This document shows, piece by piece, positions 7,919 to 16,790 of a stretch of DNA of 35,789 bases. This stretch comes from Candidatus Nitrosopolaris wilkensis (GTDB lineage Archaea > Thermoproteota > Nitrososphaeria > Nitrososphaerales > Nitrososphaeraceae), in assembly GCA_003176995.1 (NCBI GenBank), contig QHBN01000193.1, forward strand, positions 1 to 35,789. Reading direction: 5' to 3'. The stretch's first letter is position 1. Every line of letters begins with the position of its first letter. The notes under the pieces were generated by a model. The model searched no databases. It was given only the letters and a program-made list of their open reading frames with translations, and was not told the origin of the DNA. The position numbers were made by a program, and so were the translations under genes.

Positions 7919-8260
7919 TTTTAATAAGTTTCAGTGAGTCAGGCACTCTGATTATCGGCGTAGATAGATCAGAATAAGCAACAGTTGATGTAGCCTTCAA
8001 TTCAGTGTGGGACAATACAAAGGGTAAACACCTGCGGCCAAGTTTCGAAAAAGTTCGTTCAATAAGTTGTATGCCATGAAAATGGATGCAGTCTTGTATG
8101 AATAGTAATAGAAGTAGAATCTCCACTTAATTTTCTAGATTTCAATTCTGCTTATTACAAGATAGACAAATTGGTATAATAGTTGCTGTCTATAAACACC
8201 ACGCAGAAACTCTTCTGTAGAACAAATTTATTTTCGAGTAATGGACACTAAAACCAGGAC
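7919..8260. other. Intergenic region, no convincing gene
   Basis: A 91-codon minus-strand frame crosses into the DUF99 gene but has no protein character I trust. A TTTATTTTC element at 8226-8234 is about 30 nt before the TTG start of the archaeosortase gene and is the likely TATA box. Confidence 0.5.
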
Positions 8261-9325
8261 TTGTTCGATAAAAGCAAACGGGCACTTTGCGGTGGTAAGA
8301 GCAACCAAATTTTTGGGCTAAGTCCAAACTTAGCCGTCATACTCGTTTTAGTTGCACCCATTCTCTTTTCGATGATCGCTTATCCTAGTACGTTTAACCT
8401 GTCATGGAATGAAGGTCGGGGAGGATTCTTATTCGCTCTGGCCTTCATTTCAGCTGAAATATGGGGACTCCAACTCAATTTTTATAGAAAAAAATACTAC
8501 GTTGTGATCTGCCTGACTGCTCTTACAATTGGATATTTTATTGCATTGCCCCTGGGACTTAGAGATTCGATAATATCCGCCGCGCCATTCTACAAGGTCC
8601 AACTTGTCGATAGTTGGACTTGGATGTGGGACTTTCTAGTAATGGCTATCTACGTGCTTTCGTCGCAGATGGTATTATTTGGAAAAAAATGGCATAAAAT
8701 CGCTTCCGCAGGGGCGATTTATCTAGCGGGTAGTGCCTTGATTCTTTCGCTTGATGCATTCTTCCCATATGACAGTCTGGGACCGCTACAAATCATTGTC
8801 CCTTCTTACCTGCAGATAGATCAGTGGGTCATTAGACTTATTGATAGCCATTTGATGAGTCTGGGACCAGGCGTTCCGGCCACCGCGCAAGGTAATCTCC
8901 TAATGTTAAATGGCTTGCATGGACATTTTGCGCTAAAGGTATTCTGGCCATCTGCTGGCGTCCACAGTATGATTATTTACAGTCTAGTGATGCTTGCCTT
9001 CCTTCTCAAGATGGATATCCCAATCGGGAGGAAACTCGTCTACTTTGGGCTTGGAGTTATAGGAACTGCTTCTGTTAATGTAATACGCATAATATCGTTA
9101 TCATTGTTTGCGTTGATAATAACTACCAATGTTGCGGAATGGGAGACATTTCATTCCCTTGCAGGCGAGATTATGTTTCTTCCCTGGTTGGGGATCTACC
9201 TTGCTAGTGTCGTTTCTCTTGAGAGTAAAAGGGCCAGAAATGAGGCTCAGCTATGCAACACCTCGAGTATCTCAGCTGCTTCGGATGCTGTTGATGCTTC
9301 TTCAGAGTCGACGGGATCACCGTAG
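8261..9325 (+). CDS. Thaumarchaeosortase (archaeosortase/exosortase family), Ser variant
   Basis: Integral membrane protein of 354 residues with about eight hydrophobic segments (first near 24-41, last near 303-318) and a Ser/Ala-rich polar tail. The exosortase/archaeosortase active-site signature is present but changed: PSAGVHS (Ser231) stands where the family has A-C-S-G-L-R-S, so the nucleophilic Cys is Ser. The other two catalytic positions are intact: Arg276 in VNVIRIISL and His298 in TFHSLAG. The enzymes cleave and re-anchor exported proteins that carry a short C-terminal sorting signal. I see no obvious substrate in the window. Start TTG 8261 is the first usable codon; ATG 8241 is in another frame. 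Confidence 0.85.
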   Translation: MFDKSKRALCGGKSNQIFGLSPNLAVILVLVAPILFSMIAYPSTFNLSWNEGRGGFLFALAFISAEIWGLQLNFYRKKYYVVICLTALTIGYFIALPLGLRDSIISAAPFYKVQLVDSWTWMWDFLVMAIYVLSSQMVLFGKKWHKIASAGAIYLAGSALILSLDAFFPYDSLGPLQIIVPSYLQIDQWVIRLIDSHLMSLGPGVPATAQGNLLMLNGLHGHFALKVFWPSAGVHSMIIYSLVMLAFLLKMDIPIGRKLVYFGLGVIGTASVNVIRIISLSLFALIITTNVAEWETFHSLAGEIMFLPWLGIYLASVVSLESKRARNEAQLCNTSSISAASDAVDASSESTGSP

Positions 9326-9789
9326 TATAATGTCGTCAAGACAACAGACCTGTCGAATAGATATATAATGAGATCCAGCATCGCAGTTTGATCTGAGTTA
9401 CTCTTCTAATCAGACACTTTATCCTCGGCGCTCTGACTTTAACTAGCCTGGTTTCGATATTTTAGCTACGGTTCTCGCTCTGCCACTCAACGGCTCCAGA
9501 ATTAATTTTAGAGTTTTGGTTAGATGTGATATTATCGACAGAGCCGCATGTTTTTGATAGTTCAGGACATGCATTTCAGAGCTGCAAATTTATTCATCCA
9601 CATTAGAAAAATAAATATACTCTCTTGGTTACGTTCAAGGTAGTTAGTTTTCCATTCCTTAAGCGATTTAATAGACTTTATGAATAATAAAACGTACAGA
9701 ACTAAATCTGGGCAATCCACCCCCGAAAAATGAAATGAGGAGATGTTGTGGGAGGTAATTCCTCCATTACTTTTAGATAAGTTTTTGTT
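9326..9789. other. Intergenic region with a small inverted repeat
   Basis: No gene recognised. At 9751-9765 GGAGG-TAATT-CCTCC forms a perfect 5-bp inverted repeat about 25 nt before the next start codon, a possible operator or hairpin. A 10-nt word (GAGATGTTGT) occurs on both sides of it, at 9740-9749 and 9792-9801. Confidence 0.4.
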
Positions 9790-10047
9790 TTGAGATGTTG
9801 TTATACTCTCTTCAAGTTGGAATATCCTGTTACGGTTCAGTCGGATGGCGTTAAATTGAAACCAGAAAAGATGATCACTAATCAGTTATATCATTGTCTT
9901 TTTGAAGACAAAGTTTTTCTATTCTACAAAGACGAAGAAGAACTGCTTCACTGCTATGAAGTCGAAAACGCTGACGCTGTAAGAGAAATTTCTGCAAACC
10001 CATCTGACATTGAAACAATATTGAAAAAATATTCTCAGAACGAATAA
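9790..10047 (+). CDS. Conserved small protein upstream of Alba
   Basis: 85 residues from TTG 9790, or 76 if translation begins at TTG 9817 (LEYPVTVQSDGVKL), which I find more natural because the preceding RCCYTLFK looks non-native. The body has alternating strands (KVFLFYKDEEELLHCYEVEN) and ends in a helical, acidic tail. Soluble, unknown function; I recall similar short proteins in other AOA. Its TAA is followed after one base by the ATG of the alba frame, suggesting translational coupling. Confidence 0.65.
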   Translation: MRCCYTLFKLEYPVTVQSDGVKLKPEKMITNQLYHCLFEDKVFLFYKDEEELLHCYEVENADAVREISANPSDIETILKKYSQNE

Positions 10048-10048
10048 C

Positions 10049-10408
10049 ATGTTATCAATCAACAAACATTATATTCCAGCGCAAGGGATAAATCCTAAAC
10101 CAATGTCAACTAGCAACCCACCTACTGGACATAAAGCAAGCAATGAGATTTTTGTAGGTAAAAAACCTCTGATGACTTATGTTACGGCTACGCTAGTTCA
10201 ACTGGCTAATGAGCCGATCGTGATTATAAAGGCTCGAGGAAAGAGTATTACCAGAGCCGTGGACGTCGCACAGATAATCGTAAAGAGGATGGACATGCTA
10301 GGATACAAAATTGGCCCCGTAAAAATAGGATCTGAACCGGTGCAGTCTCCGGACGGAAGGCTGCGAAATGTTTCTACCATAGAAGTCTCGATTTCACGCG
10401 CAAGATAA
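10049..10408 (+). CDS. albA: DNA/RNA-binding protein Alba
   Basis: Small basic archaeal chromatin protein. The core begins EIFVGKKPLMTYVTATLVQL and continues with VIIKARGKSITRAVDVAQII, the DNA-contacting loop, then VKIGSEPVQSPDGRLRNVSTIEVSI (in two parts: VKIGSEPVQSPDG, RLRNVSTIEVSI). The Lys in GKKP is the usual site of acetylation in Alba. The frame opens at ATG 10049 (119 aa); a second ATG at 10103 gives 101 residues, closer to the family norm, with the flexible N-terminal tail MSTSNPPTGHKASN. The overlap with the upstream stop favours expression as one unit. Confidence 0.93.
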   Translation: MLSINKHYIPAQGINPKPMSTSNPPTGHKASNEIFVGKKPLMTYVTATLVQLANEPIVIIKARGKSITRAVDVAQIIVKRMDMLGYKIGPVKIGSEPVQSPDGRLRNVSTIEVSISRAR

Positions 10409-11044
10409 CATAGATAGTACGAAATTGGTAAGGACCACCACTAATATTCCATACAAGAAATAGTGCTTAGACCTCTTAACAGCCTTTCATGGACCTGATT
10501 GACGATAATGAGCGGAGCTAAAACGACAAGTCTACTCTATTATAATCTAGGATAGTACATATGTCCTAGCATAGGCAGATAGAGAAAATTTTATTGAATG
10601 TGGATTTTACAAATTTCAAAACTTCAGCAGGGGAATAGAAATACTTTATGTCATGAGTACTATTGCTCAGGCTGTTCATATTATCAACAAGCTGCAGCCG
10701 TTAGCAAGCACGAGCGATCATGATATCTGCTGGGACGATTCTACATAGTGGGTAATGTTACCGGTTGGTCAGGTTACCAATCCACATCCGATTTAAGTGG
10801 CTGAATTTAACAGTCGGACATTTGCGATACCAATTCCTGAGTATCGTAAACTGTTCAAGACATTTTTAATTAGAAAAATAGAGCTGTCTTTCCCATAATA
10901 TTACTTCCTTTAGTACGCAGACCAAAGAATTTAACTTTGAACTTTCTACTGAAAATAACGATTTTCTAAATATATCCACAATTTCTCCGTCTTAGCAGTT
11001 CTTGCGAAGCACTTCAAATATACCAAATTATCTGTGAGAAACTG
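10409..11044. other. Gene-poor stretch, possibly decayed
   Basis: I find no frame with recognisable protein features. The only short frame of note is a 31-codon ATG frame from about 10653 (MSTIAQAVHIINKLQPL). The stretch ends in two gene remnants (11045-11368), so it may be the eroded body of genes whose 3' ends survive there. Confidence 0.4.
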
Positions 11045-11155
11045 GTGAATATTGGAACATTAGCAATTACTGCAATCTTTGTTATACTAATAGTCGTTGT
11101 AGATCCTGCTTCCGCCCTTGAACAACAACAAGCATTTGTAGGTTATAACATCTAA
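11045..11155 (+). pseudogene. Remnant of a secreted protein (signal peptide)
   Basis: GTG 11045 opens a frame that is a typical archaeal signal peptide (NIGTLAITAIFVILIVVVD followed by PASALEQQQ) but ends after 36 codons. The next frame carries on with SNQQPVTVWDHGALVNIKRR, which reads like mature secreted protein and then stops. The two pieces probably belonged to one gene. No family recognised. Confidence 0.35.
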
Positions 11156-11224
11156 TCAACAACCAGTCACGGTTTGGGATCATGGAGCATTAGTAAACAT
11201 AAAAAGGCGAAAAATGTTTAAATC

Positions 11225-11368
11225 CTAATAAATGAATTTACTAGTTATATAGACGATGATGTAAATACACCTGCTGCTTTGGAATTAACGATGGAGACCG
11301 CGAGAAGTTGGCATTCCCTCACAGACTTGCGGTCCATGGTAGGGACCTTTGGACTTGTTTACTATTAA
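11225..11368 (+). pseudogene. 3' remnant of a cysteinyl-tRNA synthetase gene
   Basis: A 47-codon frame without start reads LINEFTSYIDDDVNTPAALE, LTMETARSWHSLTDLRSMVG, TFGLVYY. The D-D-D-x-N-T-P-x-A-L motif and the terminal L-x-x-M-V-G-x-x-G-L-x-Y are the C-terminal helical region of archaeal CysRS as I remember it. The catalytic part (HIGH, KMSKS) is absent upstream, where other frames and stops occur. The last residues overlap the TTG frame of the GNAT gene. Probably a leftover after gene loss or duplication; a working cysS should lie elsewhere. Confidence 0.6.
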
Positions 11369-11372
11369 GCGG

Positions 11373-12146
11373 ATGGAGGCTAACGAAACAGCATTTTGTT
11401 CATTGTGGACAGTGCATATTAGAATTCGTGATTGTGCTGACCTATTTGTGAATGAAAAACTAGTGGGAGATTATTTCTTTAATCGGCTGAACCCATTCGT
11501 CTGCGAGGATGCTACGAATGTTATTGAGGAAGCAGCCAATATGTGTTTGAGAAAGGATATGAATTGCTATGTGTATATTCAAGATAAGAATACAGATGTC
11601 CGAAACCGTCTATCAACAGCCGGCTTCAAGTGGATAGACACGATGCAAACTTTAAGAGCGGAGTCGGAGCGAGTTGAATATGATAACGAGAAAATCCATG
11701 TGGTTCGTGTTGATTTAAGGTCTATTCCAAGTTGGGTGGACGCGTTCTGCAGATCGTTCGACGTATTGGAATGGAAATCAGAGGTAAAAGAAAAAATTGA
11801 TCTGCATTTTAAGAAGATGATTTTACTGCTGTCTTATTTTCGTGTCAGCGATTCTTCTGCCAAACTGGCTGGGTGTGCTGCTCTATTTCCTAATCAGGGG
11901 CTCATGGGTCTGTATTGCCTCGGAACAATTTCAAATTTTAGAGGCCGTGGAGTTGCAAAGAAAATGATAGGCGTCTCGCTACGAATAGCTCAGCAGCAGG
12001 GGTTGGACCTTCTGTTTCTCCAGACGTTCACAAATGAAGGATTGTTCCCATTGTACAAAAAATTAGGATTTCGCTTCGTTTACAAGAAAAGAGTATATGC
12101 TTTGAAAAGAAATTCCATTGAGTGCCATTCCGCTCACGATTCTTGA
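11373..12146 (+). CDS. GNAT family N-acetyltransferase
   Basis: About 257 residues from ATG 11373 (MEANETAFCSLW); the frame is open to TTG 11349 but those codons overlap the CysRS remnant. The acetyl-CoA-binding motif A is LGTISNFRGRGVAKKMIG (Q/R-x-x-G-x-G/A form: RGRGVA), followed by LLFLQTFTNEGLFPLYKKLG and FRFVYKKRVYAL, the usual GNAT end. The N-terminal half has weak similarity in layout to a second, degenerate GNAT fold. Substrate unknown. It ends 40 nt before the inositol-phosphate synthase and could be co-transcribed. Confidence 0.8.
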   Translation: MEANETAFCSLWTVHIRIRDCADLFVNEKLVGDYFFNRLNPFVCEDATNVIEEAANMCLRKDMNCYVYIQDKNTDVRNRLSTAGFKWIDTMQTLRAESERVEYDNEKIHVVRVDLRSIPSWVDAFCRSFDVLEWKSEVKEKIDLHFKKMILLLSYFRVSDSSAKLAGCAALFPNQGLMGLYCLGTISNFRGRGVAKKMIGVSLRIAQQQGLDLLFLQTFTNEGLFPLYKKLGFRFVYKKRVYALKRNSIECHSAHDS

Positions 12147-12186
12147 TAAAGATATTAAGCTGCTGACAGCGATACACTAACAGTAA

Positions 12187-13260
12187 ATGCGAAAAAAAGT
12201 TCGAGTAGCACTAGCGGGAATCGGGAATTGTGCGTCTGCTCTTGTACAAGGGACAAGATATTACTCTTCTGCTACTGAGAATAATCATGGGATAGGTCTC
12301 ACGGCATATTCGCTTGGGGGAATTCAGCCAAGTGATATTGAATTTGTTGCAGCATTTGACATTACTAATTCAAAGGTGGGAAAAGACCTTTCTGAGGCAA
12401 TTTTTGCTAAACCAAATAATACTGTCACAATTACCAAAGTCGACAAAATGGATGTCAAAGTTACAAAATGTAAGGTTTTCGACGGAGTGGGCAAGCATCT
12501 GAGTCAAAAGCTCAGAATTTCTGATAAGCCGGCTGCTGATGTGGCAGATGTCCTCAGGGACACTAAAACCGAAATTCTTCTCAATTACCTGCCGGTTGGG
12601 AGCAGGGAAGCTACTCAATATTATGCTAAGAGGTGTCTAGATGCTGGAGTCTGTTTCATTAATGCAATACCTGTCTTCATTGCATCCACTCCACAATGGC
12701 AGAATGCCTTCCAGAATAAGAATCTGCCCTGTGCAGGAGATGATGTAATGAGTCAATTGGGCGCGACCGTCCTCCACAAAACACTTGTAAAGTTATTCGT
12801 CGATAGAGGTGTAAAGATAGATGAGACCTATCAGCTGAATATGGGAGGAGACATGGACTTTTACAACATGCTCGACGACGACAGACTCGAGGATAAAAGG
12901 ATCAGTAAGACAAAGGCGGTCGAAGCGATGGCGCCTTACGAGATTCCAATGCGTGTGGGACCGTCAGATTTTGTTCGGTTTTTAGAAAACGATAAGGTAT
13001 GTTATATCTCATTAAAAGGGAGGTATTTTGGTAACACACCGGTAGAACTGGATCTTAAGCTGCGGGTGGTAGATGCTTACAATAGCGCGGGAGTCATGAT
13101 CGATGCCATTAGAGGAGCTAAATTAGCTCTAGATAGGTCTATCAGCGGGCCTCTCGAAAGTATAAGTGCGTACTGTTTTAAACATCCCCCAGTACATATG
13201 TCGTATTCACAAGCGAAGACCAATTTCTTAGAATTTATCGACGGCAAACGAGACCGCTAG
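12187..13260 (+). CDS. ino1: Inositol-3-phosphate synthase
   Basis: 357 residues; isomerises glucose 6-phosphate to 1L-myo-inositol 1-phosphate with bound NAD, the first step toward archaeal inositol phospholipids and possibly inositol-based solutes. NAD-binding motif GIGNCASAL at 11-19; YLPVGS (about 137), the DDVMSQLGATVLHKTL stretch and the family signature LNMGGDMDFYNML are all present, with C-terminal NSAGVMIDAIRGAKLALDR. Length and start (ATG directly before the basic strand KKVRVALAGIG) fit the short archaeal/actinobacterial form. Confidence 0.94.
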   Translation: MRKKVRVALAGIGNCASALVQGTRYYSSATENNHGIGLTAYSLGGIQPSDIEFVAAFDITNSKVGKDLSEAIFAKPNNTVTITKVDKMDVKVTKCKVFDGVGKHLSQKLRISDKPAADVADVLRDTKTEILLNYLPVGSREATQYYAKRCLDAGVCFINAIPVFIASTPQWQNAFQNKNLPCAGDDVMSQLGATVLHKTLVKLFVDRGVKIDETYQLNMGGDMDFYNMLDDDRLEDKRISKTKAVEAMAPYEIPMRVGPSDFVRFLENDKVCYISLKGRYFGNTPVELDLKLRVVDAYNSAGVMIDAIRGAKLALDRSISGPLESISAYCFKHPPVHMSYSQAKTNFLEFIDGKRDR

Positions 13261-13428
13261 TAATCTAGATTAATAACTGCCCAAATAGGACAGGCATTAT
13301 CTACTGGGTTAGGAATTTTCTGACCCTTGAACTTTTGGGAAATGCTGTACAAACTTTACGAACACGTTGTCCTGAGTAGATTGTCAATAATAATTTTACA
13401 CGTAATAAATAAAGGTAAGTAAGTACCC

Positions 13429-15093
13429 GTGAAACAAGTAATGACAACTGAATTAAGAGTACATCCATCATTTTTCAGAGAATTCGCTACAAAAACTTGG
13501 GTTTCGCCAAATGAGATTGTTAAGGAACTAATCGAAAATGCATTTGACGAGGATGCTACGATTTCCGTTGTGACGATAATGAAAGACGGCTCAGTTGTGA
13601 TCGAGGATAACGCAGGTATGGACCAGGATAGTATGGAAAAATTCTTGCTCTTAGGATCTCCTCACAAAAAACATGATAGAATCTCACCGAGATTAAACCG
13701 AGTCAGGACGGGAAGATACGGAACCGGGAGACTATCGTTTCTTACTTCGTTCGAAAGGATGAAGATCAGGACAAAACGACATAAGTTTGAGAAGACTATC
13801 GTGATAGATGGTAATACTCTCGACAAGCTTTTTAGCGGAAATGCTCTATTGGACGAATTACACGAGTCGTCCCTAGGCCGTAACGGTACGGAGCTAACAC
13901 TTAAAGGTTCGAAAACAGTTATTGACTCATTCAGACTGATAAAAGAAATCCGTAAACTCGCAATCCTAAGACAACCTATGTTCGAAGTATATATCAAGGA
14001 GGCAGAAAAATTTGTTGAATGGGATCTTAGTGGTGCGCAGCAGATAATCGCCCCGGAAATTCAGGGGCATAGGATCATGTTAAATCTAGAAGACGGTCGA
14101 ATAACCGGTGAACTCGTTATTGCCAGAAGACCTTTGACTGAGGATGAAAAGGGAATAGCCATTATGGTCGGAAATCACATAGTAACGCGCGGTAATTTTG
14201 GATTTGATACTAAATTAAGCAAGGTGACAGGATTTGTGAGGTGTGATACATTAACGTCAAGGTTTGCTGACAAATCCGCGATAATCGAAGACGAAGAATA
14301 CGCAAAATTCATCCAGGCAATGAGAGCTTTTATAATAGAAACAGTGTTGCCTAGTTTAACAGAGTATGAAGACGTTTTGATTACACGAGAAGAATCAAAG
14401 ATCTACAGGGAGATCGATAAAGTGCTCGGTCAGGCCATTGTTGAAAATCTGGAAACTCAACAAGAGGTAGAGGGTTATGAGATAATTGATATCAATGAAA
14501 AGGCACCGATAGATGAGGGCGAATCATCTGCCGCCCTTTTTGCAAATATTTCCAGCGATGAGAATACATCTTTCATCGTATCCAAGGAAGCACAGGCACA
14601 TGGGGGCATTAAAATTGAGTCACCTCCCGTGTCCGAAACGGCTATCACCCAACCGCGCCAGATTCAGCAACCAACTCCTTACTTAGGTTCACTTTCAGCA
14701 ACTGATAAGACGAATTTGGATCTCTTACAGCCAGAACAGGTTGTGGCAGTCACTACTGTCAATACGGTGATAACCAAACAGATTAAGAAACCAATACTGA
14801 AAAGAACATTTGCGTTAAAAAAAGTTGGCTATAAGGTTATCCCATATGAGGATGAATATGATTCTAGGTACAGCTTCAAGAATGAGAATGTAGTATTTGT
14901 AAATAAGGCGAACTCAACCTACAAAGCAGAATCTACGCGAGGGGAGGAGTTCCTTCTAAGGCATATTATTAGTATTGTGGCAGAGGCATTGGCAGAAACA
15001 AAACATCCAGAGGGCAAAGATGCCCTTGAACTTCAGAACAGGCTCGTTGCCGAAGCGATAAGAATCCATGACCGTGCTCTCACAAGAAAATGA
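13429..15093 (+). CDS. GHKL-family ATPase (MutL/Hsp90-like), unknown role
   Basis: 554 residues. The N-terminal 330 residues form a GHKL ATPase with all three nucleotide motifs: ELIENAFDEDAT (about 31-42), EDNAGMD (Asp60) and GRYGTGRLSF (about 95). A transducer-like domain follows. Residues about 360-450 are low-complexity (Ser/Glu/Gln/Pro), and the last 100 residues form a separate conserved-looking domain with basic strands (KKPILKRTFALKKVGYKV) and a helical end. It lacks the N-terminal lid and MEEVD tail of Hsp90 and the MutL endonuclease motif. It may be MORC/topoVIB-like; I would not assign a function. A TAATAAAT box at 13402-13409 supports start GTG 13429 or ATG 13441. Neighbour: psmB, 170 nt downstream. 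Confidence 0.8.
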   Translation: MKQVMTTELRVHPSFFREFATKTWVSPNEIVKELIENAFDEDATISVVTIMKDGSVVIEDNAGMDQDSMEKFLLLGSPHKKHDRISPRLNRVRTGRYGTGRLSFLTSFERMKIRTKRHKFEKTIVIDGNTLDKLFSGNALLDELHESSLGRNGTELTLKGSKTVIDSFRLIKEIRKLAILRQPMFEVYIKEAEKFVEWDLSGAQQIIAPEIQGHRIMLNLEDGRITGELVIARRPLTEDEKGIAIMVGNHIVTRGNFGFDTKLSKVTGFVRCDTLTSRFADKSAIIEDEEYAKFIQAMRAFIIETVLPSLTEYEDVLITREESKIYREIDKVLGQAIVENLETQQEVEGYEIIDINEKAPIDEGESSAALFANISSDENTSFIVSKEAQAHGGIKIESPPVSETAITQPRQIQQPTPYLGSLSATDKTNLDLLQPEQVVAVTTVNTVITKQIKKPILKRTFALKKVGYKVIPYEDEYDSRYSFKNENVVFVNKANSTYKAESTRGEEFLLRHIISIVAEALAETKHPEGKDALELQNRLVAEAIRIHDRALTRK

Positions 15094-15263
15094 AAATCAA
15101 ATGATTCACTCCATAATTTCTAAGCTTTTCCACCTTTGAGGTATGCGGTAGGTATTATTTTAGATCGGTTCCGATTCCGGGGGTTAGCACACTCGCTCAT
15201 GAAGTATGATTAGTTGATAGAAACGCCTAAATCTGCCCCACATTGAATATATCCCAGACTATA

Positions 15264-15860
15264 ATGGCATTCCAATTTATGCCAGGTGCAACCGCTGTCG
15301 GAATCTCATTTGACAACGGGGTTGTATTGGCATCAGAAAAACGCGTTTCATACGGGAACTTCGTGGTAAACAAAAATACAAAGAAAACTTTTCCGGTCAC
15401 TGATAAGGTCGGAGCGGCGTGTGCCGGTATGATTGCTGATATGCAGATTTTGGTAAGACAGGTGGGAGCGCTTGCCAAGATTAGAAAGCTCGAAACTAGA
15501 CGTAACGTGCCTCCAAATTCTATTGCAAAGATGATGTCTGTGATAATGTTCGAACGGAGATTCTTTCCGTTATTGACGCAGGTGATAGTAGGAGGAATAG
15601 ACAACAAACCGCAAATCTATACGTTGGACCCTCTTGGTTCTGTGCTTCCTGATGAGTACGCCGCCGTGGGATCAGGTGCGGAAATGGCACTTGGTGTTAT
15701 GGATGGTGAATTCAGGGCTAACATGTCAGAACCGAGTGCAAAAGAGCTAGCAATTAAGGCAATTAAATCATCTATCCAAAGAGACTCTGCAAGCGGCGAT
15801 GGAATTGACATATTATCAATGACACAGAATAACCAACAAGAGGAGAGCTTAACTCTCTAA
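15264..15860 (+). CDS. psmB: 20S proteasome beta subunit, predicted inactive paralogue
   Basis: Ntn-hydrolase fold, 198 residues from ATG 15264 (frame open to TTG 15243). The N-terminus is MAFQFMPG then ATAVGISFDNGVVLASEKR. Aligned with active archaeal beta subunits (TTTVG...VVLATDKR), Thr1 is Ala and Asp17 is Glu, while Lys33 is kept (NKNTKKTF). The later conserved parts are present: VGAACAGMIADMQ, IVGGIDNKPQIYTLDPLGS, YAAVGSGAEMALGVMDGEF and SGDGIDI. Without Thr1 neither self-processing nor peptide cleavage is expected. Non-cleaving beta subunits that assemble with an active one are known in Crenarchaeota, so this is likely the structural or modulating beta. The active partner is not in the window. 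Confidence 0.9.
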   Translation: MAFQFMPGATAVGISFDNGVVLASEKRVSYGNFVVNKNTKKTFPVTDKVGAACAGMIADMQILVRQVGALAKIRKLETRRNVPPNSIAKMMSVIMFERRFFPLLTQVIVGGIDNKPQIYTLDPLGSVLPDEYAAVGSGAEMALGVMDGEFRANMSEPSAKELAIKAIKSSIQRDSASGDGIDILSMTQNNQQEESLTL

Positions 15861-15979
15861 ACCCGATGTCTGTCCTGGAGATTAGAGATTAAGTGACAAT
15901 TCATTCACTTTTGAGAGTTGGCAGAATAACGATCCGTAGAATCTAAAACCTAAAAAATCGTGTTGCCATTGGTTACTAT

Positions 15980-16747
15980 ATGATAACAACCAGAGTTAAA
16001 GAATCGAAAAAATTCTTAATTCCTAAGCAAGTACTTTTGATTGCATATTTGACAGGAATCCTATGGCTGCGGAGGAATCCAATATCTATGGTCTTTTCTG
16101 CAATAAGTCCCTTTTCGCTATTATTTGTTTTATTCGTGGTTAGCAATGGACATTACATCCAGTTTGCCGTCGCCGGGAGCCTTGTGATGGCATTAGTAGG
16201 TTATGGGCTAGCTCTTGGACAAGACATATCTTTTTACAAGACTGAGTACAAAATTCAAGATGTCTTCGTCGCATCGCCGGTTTCTCCATTGACATACATG
16301 ACAGGGCTGGCATTGTCACAACTGTTATTTGGGTTTCCGGCGTTGGCTGTGCTCACCGTACTAGCTGCTTTCTTCGGAACCTCGCTTAGTAACATACCGC
16401 TATTGATCTCAACTATTTTCTTGATTTGGGGATCGATGTCTGCAATGGGTTTTTTTCTTTCGTCCCATATGCTGCATATGCGAAATGCAACTCAGGTTAT
16501 ATCATTTGTAAATGTGTTATTAGCTGTGTTACCGCCTGTCTTTTATTCGATCGGTAGGCTACCGTTGGACCTACAGTATCTGGCATATATCGTCCCGACA
16601 ACTCATGCTTCCCTGATGTTACAGTACACTATGGGGCTTCCAACTCCGAAAGAATGGTCAGTTGCTCTTGGTCTGTTAGTGCAAGTCTCGTACTTGATCG
16701 GCTTTGTTATGCTGGCGAAAACAAAGGCAATTTGGCGGGAGGTCTAG
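15980..16747 (+). CDS. ABC-2 type transporter permease
   Basis: 255 residues with six hydrophobic segments (about 43-57, 61-79, 107-130, 138-160, 175-193, 228-246) after a 20-residue basic N-terminus. The ABC-2 signature region appears as EYKIQDVFVASPVSPLTYM and the loop SMSAMGFFLSSHM, as in DrrB/NodJ-type exporters. Such permeases need an ATPase partner, normally the adjacent gene; none is present on either side, so the ATP-binding subunit must be encoded elsewhere. Substrate unknown. The gene faces the winged-helix gene, convergently. Confidence 0.82.
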   Translation: MITTRVKESKKFLIPKQVLLIAYLTGILWLRRNPISMVFSAISPFSLLFVLFVVSNGHYIQFAVAGSLVMALVGYGLALGQDISFYKTEYKIQDVFVASPVSPLTYMTGLALSQLLFGFPALAVLTVLAAFFGTSLSNIPLLISTIFLIWGSMSAMGFFLSSHMLHMRNATQVISFVNVLLAVLPPVFYSIGRLPLDLQYLAYIVPTTHASLMLQYTMGLPTPKEWSVALGLLVQVSYLIGFVMLAKTKAIWREV

Positions 16748-16790
16748 AGAAAGACCTACGCGTTACGACTAATTACAAGCTATTTGTTGT

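Noticed and set aside
7851-8126. 91-codon minus-strand ORF
   Set aside because: Runs into the 3' end of the DUF99 gene, composition unlike the neighbours and no recognisable domain.
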